Shown piece after piece: positions 62,980 to 64,000 of a DNA stretch of 64,000 nt. The notes below the pieces were generated by a model. It had not been told where the DNA came from, did not search any database, and saw only the letters and a program-made list of their open reading frames with translations. Positions within the stretch are counted from its first letter, which is position 1. Each line of letters begins with the position of its first letter. This stretch comes from GCA-003244245 sp050699875 (GTDB taxonomy: Bacteria > Actinomycetota > Actinomycetes > Mycobacteriales > Pseudonocardiaceae), in the NCBI GenBank assembly GCA_050699875.1, contig JBOHFX010000102.1:21620-85619 (forward strand). The letters are read 5' to 3'. Position numbers and translations under genes: made by a program.

Positions 62980-63816
62980 TCGAGGTGCTGGCAGCGGCTG
63001 CGAGCGGTGCGGGACCGGGCGGGCTCGCCTACCGGCGGTCACCAGCAGCCACAGCAGGCCGCCGGCTGCCAGTGGGACGGCGATGTACACGAGGGCGACC
63101 GTGTAGACCGTGGCGGCAGCCGCGGTGGGGGTGGCCGCCGCAGTGGGGGCGACCGCCGCAGTGGGGGCGACCGCCGCTTGGGGAGTCGAACTGGTCAGGA
63201 TCGGCGGTTCGGGCAGCGCCGCGAAGTCGACCAGCTTGGTGCTCTCGAGGTACTGCTGGTGGCGGGTGACGAACACGGCGGCGTTGGCTGTCAACGAACG
63301 GATCATGTCGTTACGGGTGCCGGATCGCACCTGCGCGAGCAGCGGTAGCACTTGACCATGCGCAGAACGCAGACGCTGCACGAACGCGCGGTCCAGGTCC
63401 GAACCCGACTTGCTGGAGATCTCGGTCATCCAACCTTGCTGCTGTTCGCTGGGTCGGCTGGGCAGCGACACGCCGAGCTTCTCGGCGGCCGCGCTGACCT
63501 GAGCATCGAGCTCACGGTGTTCGGCCGAGAGGAGCCCGCCCACTTCTCGCACCCGCCGGCTGCTTGCCTTCTGTCGGGCCAACTCATCCATGGGCATTTC
63601 CCAGAGGCCGGCCTGCCGAACCCTCTCCAGCATGATCCGGTCGGCGGGTCCGAGCGGGCCCCACGCTGTCTGCGTCCAGCCATCTGGGGAGGCGCCGGAC
63701 GCAACCTGCCGGATTTCCCTCGTGTCCCAGTGCTGGAACACGGAGATCGCCAGTGCGGCTACCACGGCGAGCACAACTGTCCACCGGACAAAGCGCGGAA
63801 TCGGGGGGCGCACCAA
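62881..63816 (-). CDS. DUF4142 family membrane protein
   Basis: A 311-residue protein with an N-terminal signal anchor (VRWTVVLAVVAALAISVF), an extracytoplasmic helical DUF4142 domain (ADRIMLERVRQAGLWEMP, SAEHRELDAQVSAAAEKLG), an Ala/Pro/Thr/Val repeat linker, a second helix (VALVYIAVPLAAGGLLWLLV) and a basic cytoplasmic tail. Topology suggests a hairpin with the domain outside. Function unknown. The 3' end overlaps the methyltransferase by 99 bp. Confidence 0.82.
   Translation of the reverse strand: MVRPPIPRFVRWTVVLAVVAALAISVFQHWDTREIRQVASGASPDGWTQTAWGPLGPADRIMLERVRQAGLWEMPMDELARQKASSRRVREVGGLLSAEHRELDAQVSAAAEKLGVSLPSRPSEQQQGWMTEISSKSGSDLDRAFVQRLRSAHGQVLPLLAQVRSGTRNDMIRSLTANAAVFVTRHQQYLESTKLVDFAALPEPPILTSSTPQAAVAPTAAVAPTAAATPTAAAATVYTVALVYIAVPLAAGGLLWLLVTAGRRARPVPHRSQPLPAPRSHSGPPSQPSSRRAMPATSGLTARPRHAAQRR
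63125..63178. repeat. Three 18-bp tandem repeats in DUF4142
   Basis: Units at 63125-63142, 63143-63160 and 63161-63178 differ at only a few bases and encode the AVAPTA-type repeat linker of the DUF4142 protein. They keep the reading frame, so copy number can vary without breaking it. Confidence 0.85.
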
Positions 63817-64000
63817 CCGAACCTTTCTGGAGTCGGGTCAGCGAGGTCGAGCTGCCTGCGAAACCGTATGGAAGGCGACGCCCAGTTAAGCGAACCTGAG
63901 AGCGCTACCGCTCCGTTGTCGCCGAACTGCACTTGTGGCGAGACGAGCGCTCGAAGGTTAGTGCCAACGCCACGCCGATTGCGCTGAATGGACCATAGGC
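63817..64000. other. Right edge without recognised gene
   Basis: 184 bp upstream of the DUF4142 start. No convincing gene begins or ends here; it may carry the DUF4142 promoter. Nothing further can be supported. Confidence 0.4.

Overview
This is a high-GC window with almost no junk DNA and many 4-base start/stop overlaps (ATGA, GTGA, TTGA), typical of an actinomycete. The gene order sigB - ideR - nrdR - LysM protein/lexA - hflX - dapF - miaA - DUF349 - miaB - recX - recA follows the sigB-to-recA block of mycobacteria. The mycothiol-dependent isomerase-type enzyme, valine dehydrogenase, Sdh1-type succinate dehydrogenase and MptA/B-type mannosyltransferase fit the same phylum. The most likely source is a mycolate-related or Pseudonocardiales-type actinobacterium; the genus cannot be read from the sequence. 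No rRNA, tRNA, CRISPR array, IS element or prophage was seen.

Layout. (1) 1-4854, plus strand: a tightly coupled four-gene operon that enters from the left edge: the end of an SDR-HAD fusion, a zinc alcohol dehydrogenase, a lactate-racemase-like (LarA/DUF2088) protein and a PlsC acyltransferase. It looks like a lipid or alcohol pathway of unknown product. (2) 4866-6838, minus: two adjacent molybdenum-storage-protein-like subunits coupled to a DUF3039 protein. (3) 7082-11417, minus: DUF3099, an HhH-GPD protein, an unknown gene, then a polyhydroxyalkanoate cluster (phaC, XRE regulator, phasin-like). (4) 11506-19060: a frameshifted dtd, sigB, acuC, sseA, ideR, galE, a DUF4192 protein and a methyltransferase. 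(5) 19106-31757: the DNA-precursor, SOS and tRNA-modification block (nrdJ, nrdR, LysM protein, lexA, hflX, dapF, miaA, miaB) with associated conserved genes. (6) 31932-36339, plus: a glutamate-type ABC transporter and an extra solute-binding protein. (7) 36394-41108: Sdh1-type succinate dehydrogenase with a divergent LysR regulator. (8) 41021-43372: recX, recA, DUF3046 and a small membrane protein. (9) 43470-47450: an MBL-Rieske protein divergent from valine dehydrogenase, then a region with little recognisable content. (10) 47560-54262: the Lhr helicase, a HEPN-isomerase gene pair downstream of a perfect LexA box, and a GNAT. (11) 54455-59694, plus: carotenoid genes (GGPP synthase, crtI, crtB) interleaved with a polyprenol-phosphomannose mannosyltransferase. 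(12) 59730-63816: amidohydrolase and SRPBCC genes divergent from a TetR-methyltransferase pair, with a strong palindromic operator between them, and a DUF4142 membrane protein.

Regulatory logic visible in the DNA: three LexA boxes (lexA/LysM, recA, HEPN operon), a NrdR-box-like motif before nrdR, a LysR-type dyad between sdh and lysR, and a 30-bp TetR-type dyad overlapping the SRPBCC start codon. The less ordinary items are the SDR-HAD/ADH/LarA/PlsC operon, the actinobacterial MoSto pair, the SOS-box HEPN pair, the MBL-Rieske protein, the DUF3099 gene without a normal start codon, the dtd frameshift, and a 34-bp duplication that creates a leader peptide upstream of a membrane gene.
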